From assembly GCA_902786545.1 (NCBI GenBank), contig CADACU010000034.1, positions 1-45,016 on the forward strand: a stretch of 45,016 nucleotides of DNA, written 5' to 3'. The notes under the pieces were generated by a model. The model saw only the letters and a program-made list of their open reading frames with translations, was not told the origin of the DNA and ran no database searches. Position 1 is the stretch's first letter. Every line of letters begins with the position of its first letter. The translations under genes were made by a program, and so were the position numbers. This DNA is from an uncultured Anaerovibrio sp. Lineage in GTDB: Bacteria > Bacillota > Negativicutes > Selenomonadales > Selenomonadaceae. Shown here one piece after another: positions 7,476 to 16,552 of this stretch.

Positions 7476-9369
7476 TTTGTTTGTTCTCCTCTATCCTTTT
7501 CTGCTGTTCCAAATAAATCATCAATACGGAAACATCAGCTGGTGATACCCCGGAAATTCGCCCAGCCTGTCCAATGGACAATGGTCGAATATTTGCCAGC
7601 TTCTCTCTGGCCTCATCCCGTAGATTTGCAACCAGATCATAGTCAATGTCCTCCGGAATAAGCTTTTCCTCCAATTTTTTCATCTTCTCCACCTGCTCCA
7701 GCTGTTTTTTGATATAGCCTTCGTAAGTAATGGAGATTTCCACCTGCTGCTTGACCTCATCTCTGATTTCCGGTAAATCAAACATTGATTGTAATTTATC
7801 ATAATCAACATTTGGCCGTTTCATCAAATCATACAGGGAAGTAGTATTCTTTATTTCATCTATGTCATTCTCTGCCAATAATCTCAATGTTTCATCATTT
7901 GGATTCAGCTTGCGGTCCTGCAAAATAGCAACCGTTTCCTGTATTTCCTGCTGTTTTTTCGTAAATCTTTCCCAACGGTCATCCTGCACCAATCCCACTT
8001 TTCTTCCCAACGGGGTCAAACGCTGATCTGCATTATCCTGCCGCAAAATCAACCGATATTCTGCCCGGGAAGTCATAATACGATATGGTTCACTGGTGCC
8101 CTTGGTAACCAGATCATCAATCAAGACGCCAATATAAGCATCGGAACGCTTTAATATTAACGGTTCCTGTCCTTTTACCTTCATGGCAGCATTTATGCCG
8201 GCTATAATGCCCTGAGCAGCTGCTTCCTCATATCCTGAGGTTCCATTAGCCTGTCCGGCAGAAAATAATCCGGAAATATTTTTCAATTCCAAGGTTGGTT
8301 TCAACTGCATGGGATCCAGACAATCATACTCAATGGCATAGCCGGCCCGCATAACCTTGGCGTTCTCCAAACCTGGTATAGTGTGAAGAAAATCAATCTG
8401 CACATCCATCGGCAAACTGGTAGACATCCCCTGGACATAAACTTCGTTGGTGTGCCGTCCCTCCGGCTCCAAAAACAACTGATGCCGCTCTTTATCCGGA
8501 AATCTAATCAGCTTGGTTTCAATAGATGGACAATACCGTGGACCAATACCCTTTATTATCCCATTGGCCATAGGAGCCCGATCAATATTATCCATGATTA
8601 TTTTATGGGTCTGTTCATTTGTATAAGTCAGCCAGCAAGGTACCTGCTCCCTGGTAATTTCATCACTCATAAAAGAAAAACTATGAGCTTCCTCATTGCC
8701 CGGCTGGATAGTCATCTTGCTATAATCCAATGTACGTGCATCCACTCTGGCCGGTGTTCCTGTTTTAAACCGCATCAGCTTTATGCCAGCCTTCATTAAG
8801 GACTGGGACAGCTTTTCGGCACTTCTTTGTCCACTTGGTCCACCGGAATAGGTCTGCAATCCAATGATTATTTTTCCTTTAAGATAAGTCCCTGTAGCAA
8901 TAATGGCAGTTTTGCACATATATTGCTCCATATTTTCAGTAATTATACCCTTTACCTGATTATCTTCAATAATCAACTCATTGATAAGAAGCTGCTTTAC
9001 ATCCAGATTATCCTGATTTTCGCAAACTTCCTTCATACGGAATTGATAATGCTTTTTATCAGCCTGTGCCCTGAGTGCATGTACTGCTGGTCCTTTGCCG
9101 GTATTTAACATTCTAAACTGAATACAGGTTTCGTCGGCATTTATGCCCATCTGTCCCCCTAAAGCATCCAGCTCCCGCACCAAATGCCCCTTGGCCGGAC
9201 CACCAACTGATGGATTACACGGCATCATGGCAATATTATCCATACTAAGGGTAGCCAGAAGGGTGGAACAACCTATCCTGGCTGCAGCTAAGGCCGCTTC
9301 TACGCCGGCATGACCAGCGCCTATAACAATAACATCATATTCTCCAGCTACAAACAGCTTGTCACTCAC
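7465..9369 (-). CDS. mnmG: tRNA uridine-5-carboxymethylaminomethyl modification enzyme, FAD subunit
   Basis: MnmG (GidA) works with MnmE to build the cmnm5 group on wobble U34 of tRNAs, using FAD, methylene-tetrahydrofolate and glycine. The Rossmann FAD motif is [20 protein letters not shown] near residue 14. Other signatures are [31 protein letters not shown] and [15 protein letters not shown], with the C-terminal GISPADV-type helix seen as [18 protein letters not shown] choose GTG at 9369 (634 residues) because GGAGG sits 8 nt upstream; a TTG at 9399 would add ten residues. It lies 19 nt after mnmE in the leftward operon. Confidence 0.95.
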   Translation of the reverse strand: MSDKLFVAGEYDVIVIGAGHAGVEAALAAARIGCSTLLATLSMDNIAMMPCNPSVGGPAKGHLVRELDALGGQMGINADETCIQFRMLNTGKGPAVHALRAQADKKHYQFRMKEVCENQDNLDVKQLLINELIIEDNQVKGIITENMEQYMCKTAIIATGTYLKGKIIIGLQTYSGGPSGQRSAEKLSQSLMKAGIKLMRFKTGTPARVDARTLDYSKMTIQPGNEEAHSFSFMSDEITREQVPCWLTYTNEQTHKIIMDNIDRAPMANGIIKGIGPRYCPSIETKLIRFPDKERHQLFLEPEGRHTNEVYVQGMSTSLPMDVQIDFLHTIPGLENAKVMRAGYAIEYDCLDPMQLKPTLELKNISGLFSAGQANGTSGYEEAAAQGIIAGINAAMKVKGQEPLILKRSDAYIGVLIDDLVTKGTSEPYRIMTSRAEYRLILRQDNADQRLTPLGRKVGLVQDDRWERFTKKQQEIQETVAILQDRKLNPNDETLRLLAENDIDEIKNTTSLYDLMKRPNVDYDKLQSMFDLPEIRDEVKQQVEISITYEGYIKKQLEQVEKMKKLEEKLIPEDIDYDLVANLRDEAREKLANIRPLSIGQAGRISGVSPADVSVLMIYLEQQKRIEENKQNEL

Positions 9370-9388
9370 TTCTAAATCCTCCACAGAA

Positions 9389-10795
9389 TTACTTTCCAAT
9401 GCAGAACTGACTAAATATCTGGTCCACTATATCATCATCCAGGGTTTCCCCGGTGATTTCCCCCAGCTTTTCCCAGGCAGACCGTAAATCTATCACGATA
9501 AAATCTTCACTCATACCCATATCAATGGTAGTTATGGTTTCTTCCAACAGCTTTAGTGTTTGGCGCAAAATTTCTCCCTGACGGGCATCACAAAGAATTT
9601 GACTATCCATTGTTTTTGTCTTACCACCATAAACAATCTCTGTCAGCAGTGCTTCCAAATCTTCCTGCCCATCACCACTTTTAGCCGACATTGGAATAAT
9701 ACCAATAATTTGTTCATTATGAACTTCCTTCAGCTTTTTAGTAATAATATCATCATTTATATCTGCTGATAAGTCCATTTTATTCAAAATGGCAATGATA
9801 TTTCCAGGACAATTATCCAGAAGCTTTATTATTTCCTCGTCCTCATGGGTAAAATGTTCCGTACGATCAAATACAGCAAGTATCAGCTCAGCTTCCTTGG
9901 CATAAGAATATGCCTTGTCCACTCCTATTTTTTCCACCAAATCATCAGTAGTCCTTATGCCGGCTGTATCAATAAGTTTAAGTGGTATACCACCGATATT
10001 AACATATTCCTCTATACTGTCCCTGGTAGTACCTGGGATATCAGTAACAATAGCCCGCTCTTGGCCCAAAAGCAAATTCATAATACTGGATTTCCCGGCG
10101 TTTGGCTTGCCAATAATAGCCGTTTTCAGCCCATCCTTAAGAATAATACCGGTATTGGCACTTTCCACCAGCTTTTCTACTTTTTCCACCAGCAGCTTTA
10201 CCTTTTCCCGTATATCCTCAATATCCAAATTCTCTATATCATCCTCCGGAAAATCAATGGAAGCTTCCAAATGAGCGATCATTGCCAGTATATCATGGCG
10301 AAATCCCTTTATTTTACTGGAAAAATTTCCGGAAAGATGTCCCATGGCCATATCCAATGAGGCTTTTGTTTTGGCATTTATCACATCCATTACCGCCTGA
10401 GCCTGACTTAAGTCCAGACGCCCGTTTAAAAATGCCCGTTTAGTAAATTCGCCCGGCTGGGCAGGTCTTGCTCCCATCCGGTAGGTAAGGGATAAAATTT
10501 CCCGCATGACCACACTTCCACCGTGACACTGGATTTCTACCACATCTTCACAGGTATATGAATTTGGAGCATTCATGATTATGCAAATGGCTTCATCTAT
10601 TGTTTTTCCATCTTCATTTTTCACATAGCCATAGACTGCCGCTCTGTTTCCATATTCATCTAAAGATTTTGCAGAAAATGGCCTAAATATTTTTTTTGCA
10701 ATGGAGACAGCATTTTCTCCACTCAATCTTATTATGCCAATACCGCCTTCCCCAGGTGGTGTAGCAATGGCACTTATTGTCTCATCCTGCTGCAT
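9389..10795 (-). CDS. mnmE: tRNA modification GTPase
   Basis: MnmE (TrmE) is the GTPase partner of MnmG. The N-terminal tetrahydrofolate-binding domain begins [23 protein letters not shown]. The GTPase domain shows G1 GKPNAGKSS (about residue 227), the PGTTRD loop, DTAG and NKMD, and the protein ends with the invariant C-terminal CIGK carrying the catalytic Cys. ATG at 10795 gives 468 residues, matches the family N-terminus and has GGAGG upstream. A start at 10831 would lie inside a hairpin (10820-10844), so it is rejected. It heads mnmE-mnmG-rsmG, downstream of jag. Confidence 0.95.
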   Translation of the reverse strand: MQQDETISAIATPPGEGGIGIIRLSGENAVSIAKKIFRPFSAKSLDEYGNRAAVYGYVKNEDGKTIDEAICIIMNAPNSYTCEDVVEIQCHGGSVVMREILSLTYRMGARPAQPGEFTKRAFLNGRLDLSQAQAVMDVINAKTKASLDMAMGHLSGNFSSKIKGFRHDILAMIAHLEASIDFPEDDIENLDIEDIREKVKLLVEKVEKLVESANTGIILKDGLKTAIIGKPNAGKSSIMNLLLGQERAIVTDIPGTTRDSIEEYVNIGGIPLKLIDTAGIRTTDDLVEKIGVDKAYSYAKEAELILAVFDRTEHFTHEDEEIIKLLDNCPGNIIAILNKMDLSADINDDIITKKLKEVHNEQIIGIIPMSAKSGDGQEDLEALLTEIVYGGKTKTMDSQILCDARQGEILRQTLKLLEETITTIDMGMSEDFIVIDLRSAWEKLGEITGETLDDDIVDQIFSQFCIGK

Positions 10796-10819
10796 AAATC
10801 CTCCAAAATCATATACAAA

Positions 10820-10844
10820 AGGCTGTCCCATTACGAGACAGCCT
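10820..10844 (-). terminator. Hairpin between jag and mnmE
   Basis: Read leftward, AGGCTGTC and GACAGCCT pair perfectly (8 bp) around a 9-nt loop and are followed by TTTTG. It probably partly uncouples the rpmH-to-jag genes from mnmE downstream. The tail is short, so read-through is likely. Confidence 0.6.
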
Positions 10845-10867
10845 CCCTAAATCCAAATCACAGAGAA

Positions 10868-11545
10868 TCAATTATCTACTTCTCTGTCCCTGCGTTCATG
10901 ACTATCACGACGGCCGCCACGCTTCAGTTCAATAACAACTTTGCGGTAAGGCTCATCGCCGGCGCTGTATGTCGCTACCCGATAATTGTCCTGCAGGGCC
11001 ATATGAATAATTTTTCTTTCATGTCTGTTCATAGGCTCCAGAACAACTCTTTCACCGGTTCTTCTTACCTTGTCAGCCAATCTGACAGCCAGACGACGCA
11101 AAGTATCCTCCCGGCGACTCCGATAGTTCTCAATATCAATTATGATACGAACCTTATTATCAGACATTCCATGGTTGGCTGCAAGATTGGAAAGGTATTG
11201 CAAAGAGTCCAATGTTTGACCGTGTTTTCCGATCAAAATTCCCAGATTGTCACCAATCAAATTAAATATGGTGCCATCTTCACACTCACTCTTTTCAATG
11301 CTGACTTCCAAATGCATAGCAGCGAAAATGTCACTTAAAAACTTCTCTGCCTTGTCGACAGGGTCAAGCTCACGGACTACGGCCTTTACCTTGGCTGGCT
11401 TACCGCCAATCAAACCTAAAAAACCCTTCGTAGGTTCAACTACTTCTACAAAATCTACTAAATCCGCTGAAATACCCAATGCCTCTATAGCAGCGTTTTT
11501 TGCTTCTTCAACTGTTCTACCAGTCTTTTCTACTTCCAAAGACAT
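10868..11545 (-). CDS. khpB: RNA-binding protein KhpB/Jag (SpoIIIJ-associated)
   Basis: Protein of 225 residues with the three standard parts: a Jag-N domain (VEKTGRTVEEAKNAAIEALG, residues about 5-55), a KH domain with the loop GKHGQTLDSLQYL (about 120-150) and an R3H domain (about 160-210, including RRTGERVVLEPMNRHERKIIH). KhpB binds RNA with its partner KhpA and affects cell division and elongation in Gram-positives. It is next to yidC, as is usual in Firmicutes. The tail is Arg-rich. Confidence 0.93.
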   Translation of the reverse strand: MSLEVEKTGRTVEEAKNAAIEALGISADLVDFVEVVEPTKGFLGLIGGKPAKVKAVVRELDPVDKAEKFLSDIFAAMHLEVSIEKSECEDGTIFNLIGDNLGILIGKHGQTLDSLQYLSNLAANHGMSDNKVRIIIDIENYRSRREDTLRRLAVRLADKVRRTGERVVLEPMNRHERKIIHMALQDNYRVATYSAGDEPYRKVVIELKRGGRRDSHERRDREVDN

Positions 11546-11550
11546 TATAA

Positions 11551-12240
11551 TCAGGCATCTCCCTTCTTGGCATTTGCCGGTGCAGCAATATCGTCATTTC
11601 TAAAAATAAACCACTGCTGTACAATCTGGCAGAGATTCATAACAACCCAATACAGAACCAAACCAGATGGGAAATTGATGGAAATATAACCAATGAATAT
11701 TGGCATTATATACATCATCATTTTCATCTGCTGATTATCCTGACCATTGGACATCATAGTTTGCTTCTGGGTCAGATAGGTAGTCAATGCTGAAAGCAAT
11801 GGCAGAATGTAAGTAGAGTCGACTTCAGACAAGCTGGTCAACCACAAGAAGCCTGGGTCGCCCTGATACTCAAAACCATAAAGGGAATAATAAACACCCA
11901 TCAAAATCGGCATTTGCACCAAAAGTGGCAAGCATCCGGCCAACGGATTTACGCCGGACTCCTGATAAAGCTCGCCCATTTTCTGCTGCATAAGCTGAGG
12001 GTTGTTCTTATAATTCTTCTGAATTTTCTTCAGCTCAGGCTGAATTTCCTGCATGGCCTTCATAGACCTGATCTGCTTCTTATTTAATGGGTATAAACAA
12101 CCTTTTACGCAAATAGTCATCAAAATAATGGCTACACCATAGCTTGGAAACCCAGTCATGGCAGTTATTGCATAAAAACCGCCCATCAATATGCGGAACA
12201 GCTCTACAATCGGCTCAAAAAGCGATGACAAAAATTCCAA
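11551..12240 (-). CDS. yidC: Membrane protein insertase YidC (short form)
   Basis: Protein of 229 residues that inserts proteins into the inner membrane, alone or with SecYEG. It has the five-helix core without the large periplasmic domain of proteobacterial YidC. Family blocks include IILMTICVKGCLYPLNKKQIRSMKAMQEIQPELKKIQ, GCLPLLVQMPILMGVYYSL and the NFPSGLVLYWVVMN helix. The groove Arg is probably in the KKQIRSMK stretch. No lipobox Cys is seen at the N-terminus, unlike Bacillus SpoIIIJ. The start is TTG at 12240 with AGGATGTG upstream; the only nearby ATG runs into a stop. Confidence 0.94.
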   Translation of the reverse strand: MEFLSSLFEPIVELFRILMGGFYAITAMTGFPSYGVAIILMTICVKGCLYPLNKKQIRSMKAMQEIQPELKKIQKNYKNNPQLMQQKMGELYQESGVNPLAGCLPLLVQMPILMGVYYSLYGFEYQGDPGFLWLTSLSEVDSTYILPLLSALTTYLTQKQTMMSNGQDNQQMKMMMYIMPIFIGYISINFPSGLVLYWVVMNLCQIVQQWFIFRNDDIAAPANAKKGDA

Positions 12241-12291
12241 TTTAACACATCCTAATTTCTACAGAAAATCTGTCAAAACAAAAATCCTATA

Positions 12292-12501
12292 TTACGGAAC
12301 CGGATCATATCCACCTTTATGAAAGGGGTGGCAACGCAGTATACGCTTCACTGCCATATATCCACCCTTCATTGGCCCGTATTTTTCGATAGCAATTTTC
12401 GCATATTCCGAACAGGTCGGAACATAACGACAGGAAGGTGGTTTAAGTGGTGATATATAGGACTGATAAATCCCTATGAGAAATAAAAAAAATCTCTTCA
12501 C
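12292..12501 (-). CDS. yidD: Membrane protein insertion efficiency factor YidD
   Basis: Small protein of 69 residues. It shows the family pattern [28 protein letters not shown], then the [20 protein letters not shown] ending, with three conserved Cys. It helps membrane insertion by YidC and sits between rnpA and yidC as usual. GTG at 12501 gives the familiar MKRFF start; TTG at 12504 adds one residue. GGGAGA of the rnpA tail serves as the ribosome site. Confidence 0.93.
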   Translation of the reverse strand: MKRFFLFLIGIYQSYISPLKPPSCRYVPTCSEYAKIAIEKYGPMKGGYMAVKRILRCHPFHKGGYDPVP

Positions 12502-12509
12502 CAATTAGT

Positions 12510-12857
12510 TCATCTCCCAAAAATTTTGGCCTTTCTGCCCAAATCGAGAAAAGCCTTTTCGATAACATCGTATTTTTTTTCAACAGCTGGCTTACGGCCT
12601 ACCAACAGTATACAAATATCTTTCCTGATTTTGTCCTGATTTAATCTGTAACACTCCCGCATAAGACGCTTGACTCTATTACGCGTGACAGCATTACCCA
12701 GCTTTTTTCCGGCAGCGAAACCAACCTTGTCCTCCAGCCCAGTTGCTGTAAAGACATACAATACTAAGTACCTGTTTGCATAGGATTTCCCAAAACGGTG
12801 GACCTTTTGAAAATCGTTTCTACGGCGTAGAATGCGACTTTTAGGTAACTTTAACAT
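12510..12857 (-). CDS. rnpA: Ribonuclease P protein component
   Basis: Protein of 115 residues, highly basic. It binds the catalytic RNA of RNase P and improves 5' processing of pre-tRNA. Family blocks: LRRRNDFQKVHRFGKSYANRYLVLYV at the N-terminus and the RNR signature in LGNAVTRNRVKRLMRECYR (about residues 50-68). It follows rpmH across a hairpin and ends 8 nt before yidD. Confidence 0.95.
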   Translation of the reverse strand: MLKLPKSRILRRRNDFQKVHRFGKSYANRYLVLYVFTATGLEDKVGFAAGKKLGNAVTRNRVKRLMRECYRLNQDKIRKDICILLVGRKPAVEKKYDVIEKAFLDLGRKAKIFGR

Positions 12858-12936
12858 GGCAAAATCCTCACTTCAGCAATTAGAAGATAGAACCATTAAG
12901 CTAAACATAAATAAAAGCTTAAACAGCCCTATAGAG

Positions 12937-12960
12937 AAAAACAGGCCACCGAAGTGACCT
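12937..12960 (-). terminator. UUCG-tetraloop terminator or attenuator after rpmH
   Basis: Read leftward, AGGTCAC (12954-12960) pairs with GTGGCCT (12943-12949) with one G-U around a TTCG tetraloop. A G-TTTTT run follows at 12937-12941 after one intervening C-G step. Partial termination here would make more L34 than RNase P protein. Confidence 0.75.
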
Positions 12961-12965
12961 CTTAC

Positions 12966-13100
12966 TTATGCAGAAAGCTTCTTTCTGCCTCTAGCTCTTC
13001 TTCTTGCTAAAACCTGACGACCACCCTTAGTCTTCATACGCTCACGGAAACCATGGGTCTTTTTCTTCCAATGATTATTTGGCTGATAAGTCTGCTTCAA
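12966..13100 (-). CDS. rpmH: Ribosomal protein bL34
   Basis: Protein of 44 residues with the L34 sequence: [20 protein letters not shown], then [17 protein letters not shown], ending RKKLSA. It is a component of the 50S subunit and the first gene of the leftward origin operon. The start codon is TTG at 13100 (the usual ATG is replaced), with GGGGGTG about 6 nt upstream. There is no alternative ATG. Confidence 0.96.
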   Translation of the reverse strand: MKQTYQPNNHWKKKTHGFRERMKTKGGRQVLARRRARGRKKLSA

Positions 13101-13127
13101 TTATCGCACCCCCTTTTATTTTACGAG

Positions 13128-13156
13128 TTAGTATACTGACACTAACACTCGGTCAA
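13128..13156 (-). promoter_or_regulatory. Promoter of the rpmH operon
   Basis: Read leftward, TTGACC (13151-13156) is a good -35. TACTAA (13128-13133, 17-bp spacing) or TATACT (13130-13135, 15 bp) is the -10. It drives rpmH-rnpA-yidD-yidC-jag and lies just beside the DnaA boxes. Confidence 0.6.
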
Positions 13157-13252
13157 ACCACAATTACACATAGTACTTGAATTTAACTAACAAGATTATA
13201 GACCACAGTATTTTTAGTGTCAAGAAATTTTACTAGGCAGAGCATTTGTATC

Positions 13253-13474
13253 TGTGGATAATTTACATTCTTTCACATACATACCCACTATTTTTTGTTG
13301 ATAACTTCACGATATTTTGATATTATTATGAAGGCGTTCAACAGATATTTATCAACAATTTTTAGTGAATATTTTTGCATTTACACATTTATATTGAAGA
13401 AACATTATCAAATAATCAAATAATCATTTCTAAAACTCGGATTTATCCACACAGTTATTAACAAATGTGGATAA
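13253..13474. other. oriC: oriC, upstream part (DnaA boxes before dnaA)
   Basis: Three perfect boxes, TGTGGATAA (13253-13261), TTATCCACA (13443-13451) and TGTGGATAA (13466-13474), occur with two one-mismatch boxes, TGTTGATAA (13296-13304) and TTATCAACA (13349-13357). The DNA between is very AT-rich, with the tandem AAATAATC near 13409-13425. The region separates the leftward rpmH operon from rightward dnaA, the usual position of an origin, and dnaA is probably autoregulated by these boxes. Confidence 0.85.
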
Positions 13475-13517
13475 ATTTATTTATCTGTTGATATATTTTT
13501 TGAGGAGCAGATTGTTA

Positions 13518-14918
13518 ATGGATCAAGAAAAGCTTAATGAAGTATGGAAAAACATAACTAATGAACTAAAAAATTTCCTTTCAGAAAAAGTTATCGAAAA
13601 CTGGTTTTCCCCAATAGTAGTAAAGGAAATAAACTTCCAGAACAATACCCTAATCCTTAGTGTACCAAACAAGCTTCGAAAGGATTTTATTGAGCAGCGG
13701 TATATTATGGATCTTACAGATGCCTGTAAAAATGTTTTAAAAACCGACCAGGTTAATCTTGAATTTGAAATTCACGAAACGCCGGAAGAATTACCAAAAG
13801 AAGAGGTTTCATTATTTAACAATTTGAATGAACCTTCCAATGGAGAAACATATGTAAAACCAGAAGCACCAGGTCAGATAGCCCCTGGAGATGCTTCATC
13901 TCTTAATCCTAAATATGTATTTGAAACCTTCGTTACCGGTAGCTTTAACCGCTTGGCTCACGCAGCAGCTCTTAATGTGGCCAAAAATCCTGGACAGGGC
14001 AATAATCCATTATTTATGTATGGCGGTGTTGGACTTGGTAAAACCCATCTGATGCACGCCATCGGTCATGAAGTACTGAAAAACGATCCAGATAAGCGGG
14101 TTCTGTACATTACCAGTGAAAAATTTACCAATGAACTGATTAACTCAATCCGTGATAACACTCCGGAAGCCTTCCGTCAAAAGTATCGCAATATCGACCT
14201 TTTGATGGTGGATGATATTCAGTTCCTTTCCAAGAAAATACAGACCCAGGAAGAGTTTTTCCATACATTTAATGCCCTATATCAGGCCAATAAACAAATT
14301 GTTCTATCCAGTGATCGTCCACCAAAGGAATTAAAGGACCTGGAGGAAAGACTGAGTTCCCGGTTTGCCGGAGGAATGGTAACCGATATTCAGCCACCAG
14401 ATTTGGAAACAAGGATAGCCATTTTGCAAAAAAAGGCTTATATGGAAAAAATAGATGTGGATAATGAAGCCCTGGCTTATATTGCCAACCGTATTGACAG
14501 CAATATAAGAGAGCTGGAGGGTGGTCTTACCAGAGTAGTTGCTTATGCTGATTTGATTGGTGAAAATATCACCACTGATCTGGTTGCTGATGCCTTAAAG
14601 GATGTTTACCCTGAAAGTCATTCCAAGGAAATAACCATGGATGTTATTCAAGAAGTAGTGGCTTCTTACTATAACCTTAAGGTAGACGACCTAAATTCCA
14701 GCAAGCGTACCAAAGCCTTGGCTTTTCCACGGCAGATTGCTATGTACCTTTGCCGTGAGCTTACGGATACTTCCCTACCGCAGATCGGCGAATTTTTTGG
14801 CGGTCGGGATCATACCACAGTTCTTCACGCCCATAACAAGATAAGTGAAGAAAAAGCAGAAAATATAAAACTTGATAATACTCTTCAGGAACTGGTCAAT
14901 AAAATAAAAAGAATTTAA
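13518..14918 (+). CDS. dnaA: Chromosomal replication initiator protein DnaA
   Basis: Protein of 466 residues. Domain I is about 1-85, a flexible linker runs to about 125, and the AAA+ domain starts at LNPKYVFETFV. Walker A GGVGLGKTH is at about 169, Walker B LLMVDDIQF near 230, and the DNA-binding domain IV carries the signature FFGGRDHTTVLHAHNKI near 424-440. It binds DnaA boxes and opens oriC. ATG at 13518 (GAGGAG at 13502-13507) matches the family start; the longer in-frame extension to 13467 would run through a DnaA box. Confidence 0.97.
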   Translation: MDQEKLNEVWKNITNELKNFLSEKVIENWFSPIVVKEINFQNNTLILSVPNKLRKDFIEQRYIMDLTDACKNVLKTDQVNLEFEIHETPEELPKEEVSLFNNLNEPSNGETYVKPEAPGQIAPGDASSLNPKYVFETFVTGSFNRLAHAAALNVAKNPGQGNNPLFMYGGVGLGKTHLMHAIGHEVLKNDPDKRVLYITSEKFTNELINSIRDNTPEAFRQKYRNIDLLMVDDIQFLSKKIQTQEEFFHTFNALYQANKQIVLSSDRPPKELKDLEERLSSRFAGGMVTDIQPPDLETRIAILQKKAYMEKIDVDNEALAYIANRIDSNIRELEGGLTRVVAYADLIGENITTDLVADALKDVYPESHSKEITMDVIQEVVASYYNLKVDDLNSSKRTKALAFPRQIAMYLCRELTDTSLPQIGEFFGGRDHTTVLHAHNKISEEKAENIKLDNTLQELVNKIKRI

Positions 14919-14960
14919 AAATCCTTTTTATTTTTCTGGCGACATTTTATCCATTTTTTT

Positions 14961-15146
14961 TGTGGATAAGGTTGTAAATTCCCTGTAGAAGAAATGTACA
15001 TAATTTTGAGGGAAGGATTATTCTGTGTTTTTTGTGGATATCCTTCCCTGTTTTATCAACTTTTTATAAACACTATTTTTTTTTTGCCATTACTGACTTA
15101 AAACAGCTTATCCACATTTCCACAGGCCCTACTACTACGGCTACTA
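14961..15146. other. oriC: oriC, unwinding part between dnaA and dnaN
   Basis: TGTGGATAA (14961-14969) and TTATCCACA (15108-15116) are perfect DnaA boxes. The second is followed by TTTCCACAG (15117-15125), a GC stretch, and then a CTA-repeat tract CTACTACTACGGCTACTA (15129-15146) leading into AT-rich DNA. This box, GC cluster and trinucleotide order matches the basal unwinding system with DnaA-trios known from Bacillus subtilis, so strands probably open here. Confidence 0.8.
15009..15049 (+). terminator. Terminator-like hairpin after dnaA
   Basis: AGGGAAGGAT (15009-15018) pairs with ATCCTTCCCT (15040-15049), a perfect 10-bp stem. The 21-nt loop contains a near DnaA box, TGTGGATAT (15033-15041), and GTTTTATC follows. 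Confidence 0.55.
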
Positions 15147-15190
15147 ATTTTTAATATTTAATAATCATAATACAATAAGGGGTGCATAAC

Positions 15191-16306
15191 ATGAAATTTA
15201 AGTGCGCAAAAACAGATTTGACCCAATCAATTCAAACTGTATCAAAAGCAGTTTCAGTTAAAAATCAAAACCCAATTCTTTCAGGTATATATATTAAAGC
15301 AGAAAACAATATTCTGGAATTACAGGCAACTGACTATGAGGTAGGTATCATTGCTCAAATTCCGGCTCAAATAGAAGAGCCTGGTCAGATTGTACTTCCC
15401 GGCAAATATTTACAGGAAGTGGTAAAGAAGCTTCCCGGTGTTAATGTCGAAATAGAATACAATTCACAAGAGAAAAATGCACACATAAGATCAAATAAAG
15501 CTAATTTTACTCTACATAGTATGTCAGCAGAAGATTTTCCGATTATCAACCGCATAAACGGTGATTTTAACTTCAAGATAATGGATAATGTACTTCATGA
15601 ATTGATTTACCGCACTACCTTTGCTTGTTCAACTGAGGAGGCACGACCAGTATTTACCGGCTGTCTTTTGGAAATAAATGATTCATTGGTAACTATGGTT
15701 GCAACTGATATCAAACGATTGGCTGTAAATTCAAAGAACATTGAAGGAGTTGAAGGGAAAAGAAATATGATTATCCCGGCAAAAATTCTCAATGAATTGC
15801 AGCGGTTGTTGAATTCTGATACTCCTAGAGAAGTAAATATCAAATATAATTCCAATCAGGTAAGCTTTGAGCTGGACAACACCTATATAGCTTCCAGAAT
15901 TATAGATGGACAGTTCCCTGACTACAACAAGGTCATTCCAAGCTCATTTAAGACCAGAATAAAGGTAAATACCGAAGAATTCCGTTCTGTGGTAGATAGA
16001 ATAGCTTTGATTTCCCGTACAAATGAATATAAAATAGCCAAGATGGAATTTGGTGCAGGTATGGCAAGAATTACTTCCAATAATCCTGAAATAGGTCAGG
16101 CAGATGAGACTATGACTGCCGAAATAGATGGAGAGGATATAACCATATCCTTTAATGTAGATTTTATTTATGATGCTTTGAAAATAATTGATACCAAGGA
16201 ATTCTATATCTGTCTGAATGATACCTTGCGTCCGGCAGCTATTCGGATGATGGACGATGACTCATTTACATATGTTATTACCCCGGTTCGTAATAATGAT
16301 ATTTAA
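15191..16306 (+). CDS. dnaN: DNA polymerase III beta subunit (sliding clamp)
   Basis: Protein of 371 residues forming the ring that tethers the replicative polymerase. Three repeated clamp domains of about 120 residues are present. Conserved parts include NPILSGIYIKAENNILELQATDYEVGI near the start, TGCLLEI in domain 2 and the C-terminal VITPVRNND. ATG at 15191 is preferred over GTG at 15182 because AAGGGG lies 7 nt upstream of it. It begins the dnaN-S4-recF-DUF721 operon. Confidence 0.97.
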   Translation: MKFKCAKTDLTQSIQTVSKAVSVKNQNPILSGIYIKAENNILELQATDYEVGIIAQIPAQIEEPGQIVLPGKYLQEVVKKLPGVNVEIEYNSQEKNAHIRSNKANFTLHSMSAEDFPIINRINGDFNFKIMDNVLHELIYRTTFACSTEEARPVFTGCLLEINDSLVTMVATDIKRLAVNSKNIEGVEGKRNMIIPAKILNELQRLLNSDTPREVNIKYNSNQVSFELDNTYIASRIIDGQFPDYNKVIPSSFKTRIKVNTEEFRSVVDRIALISRTNEYKIAKMEFGAGMARITSNNPEIGQADETMTAEIDGEDITISFNVDFIYDALKIIDTKEFYICLNDTLRPAAIRMMDDDSFTYVITPVRNNDI

Positions 16307-16324
16307 TCAGAGGTAAAAAATTAT

Positions 16325-16546
16325 ATGGAAAAAGTTGAAATAAATACTGATACAATACAGCTGGATCAGTTTTTAAAATGGGCTGGTGCTGTTGAATCAG
16401 GCGGTCAGGTAAAAATTATGCTGGAAGATGAGCTTATATTTGTGAATGATGTTTTGGAAACTGCTCGTCGTAAAAAACTGAAAAATGGCGATGTGGTTAA
16501 AATTACTGATATAGGTTCCTGGCAGGTTGTGACCAAGGGAGAATGA
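16325..16546 (+). CDS. S4-domain RNA-binding protein (YaaA/RlbA type)
   Basis: Protein of 73 residues, almost entirely one S4 domain: LDQFLKWAGAVESGGQVKIMLEDELIFVNDVLETARRKKLKNGDVV. The same gene lies between dnaN and recF in most Firmicutes (yaaA in Bacillus). It probably binds RNA, perhaps the ribosome; its precise role is unsettled. It ends 6 nt before recF. Confidence 0.9.
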   Translation: MEKVEINTDTIQLDQFLKWAGAVESGGQVKIMLEDELIFVNDVLETARRKKLKNGDVVKITDIGSWQVVTKGE

Positions 16547-16552
16547 TAGGCC

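Noticed and set aside
10796-10831. Upstream start for mnmE at 10831
   Set aside because: It lies within the hairpin at 10820-10844, and the family N-terminus begins at the ATG at 10795.
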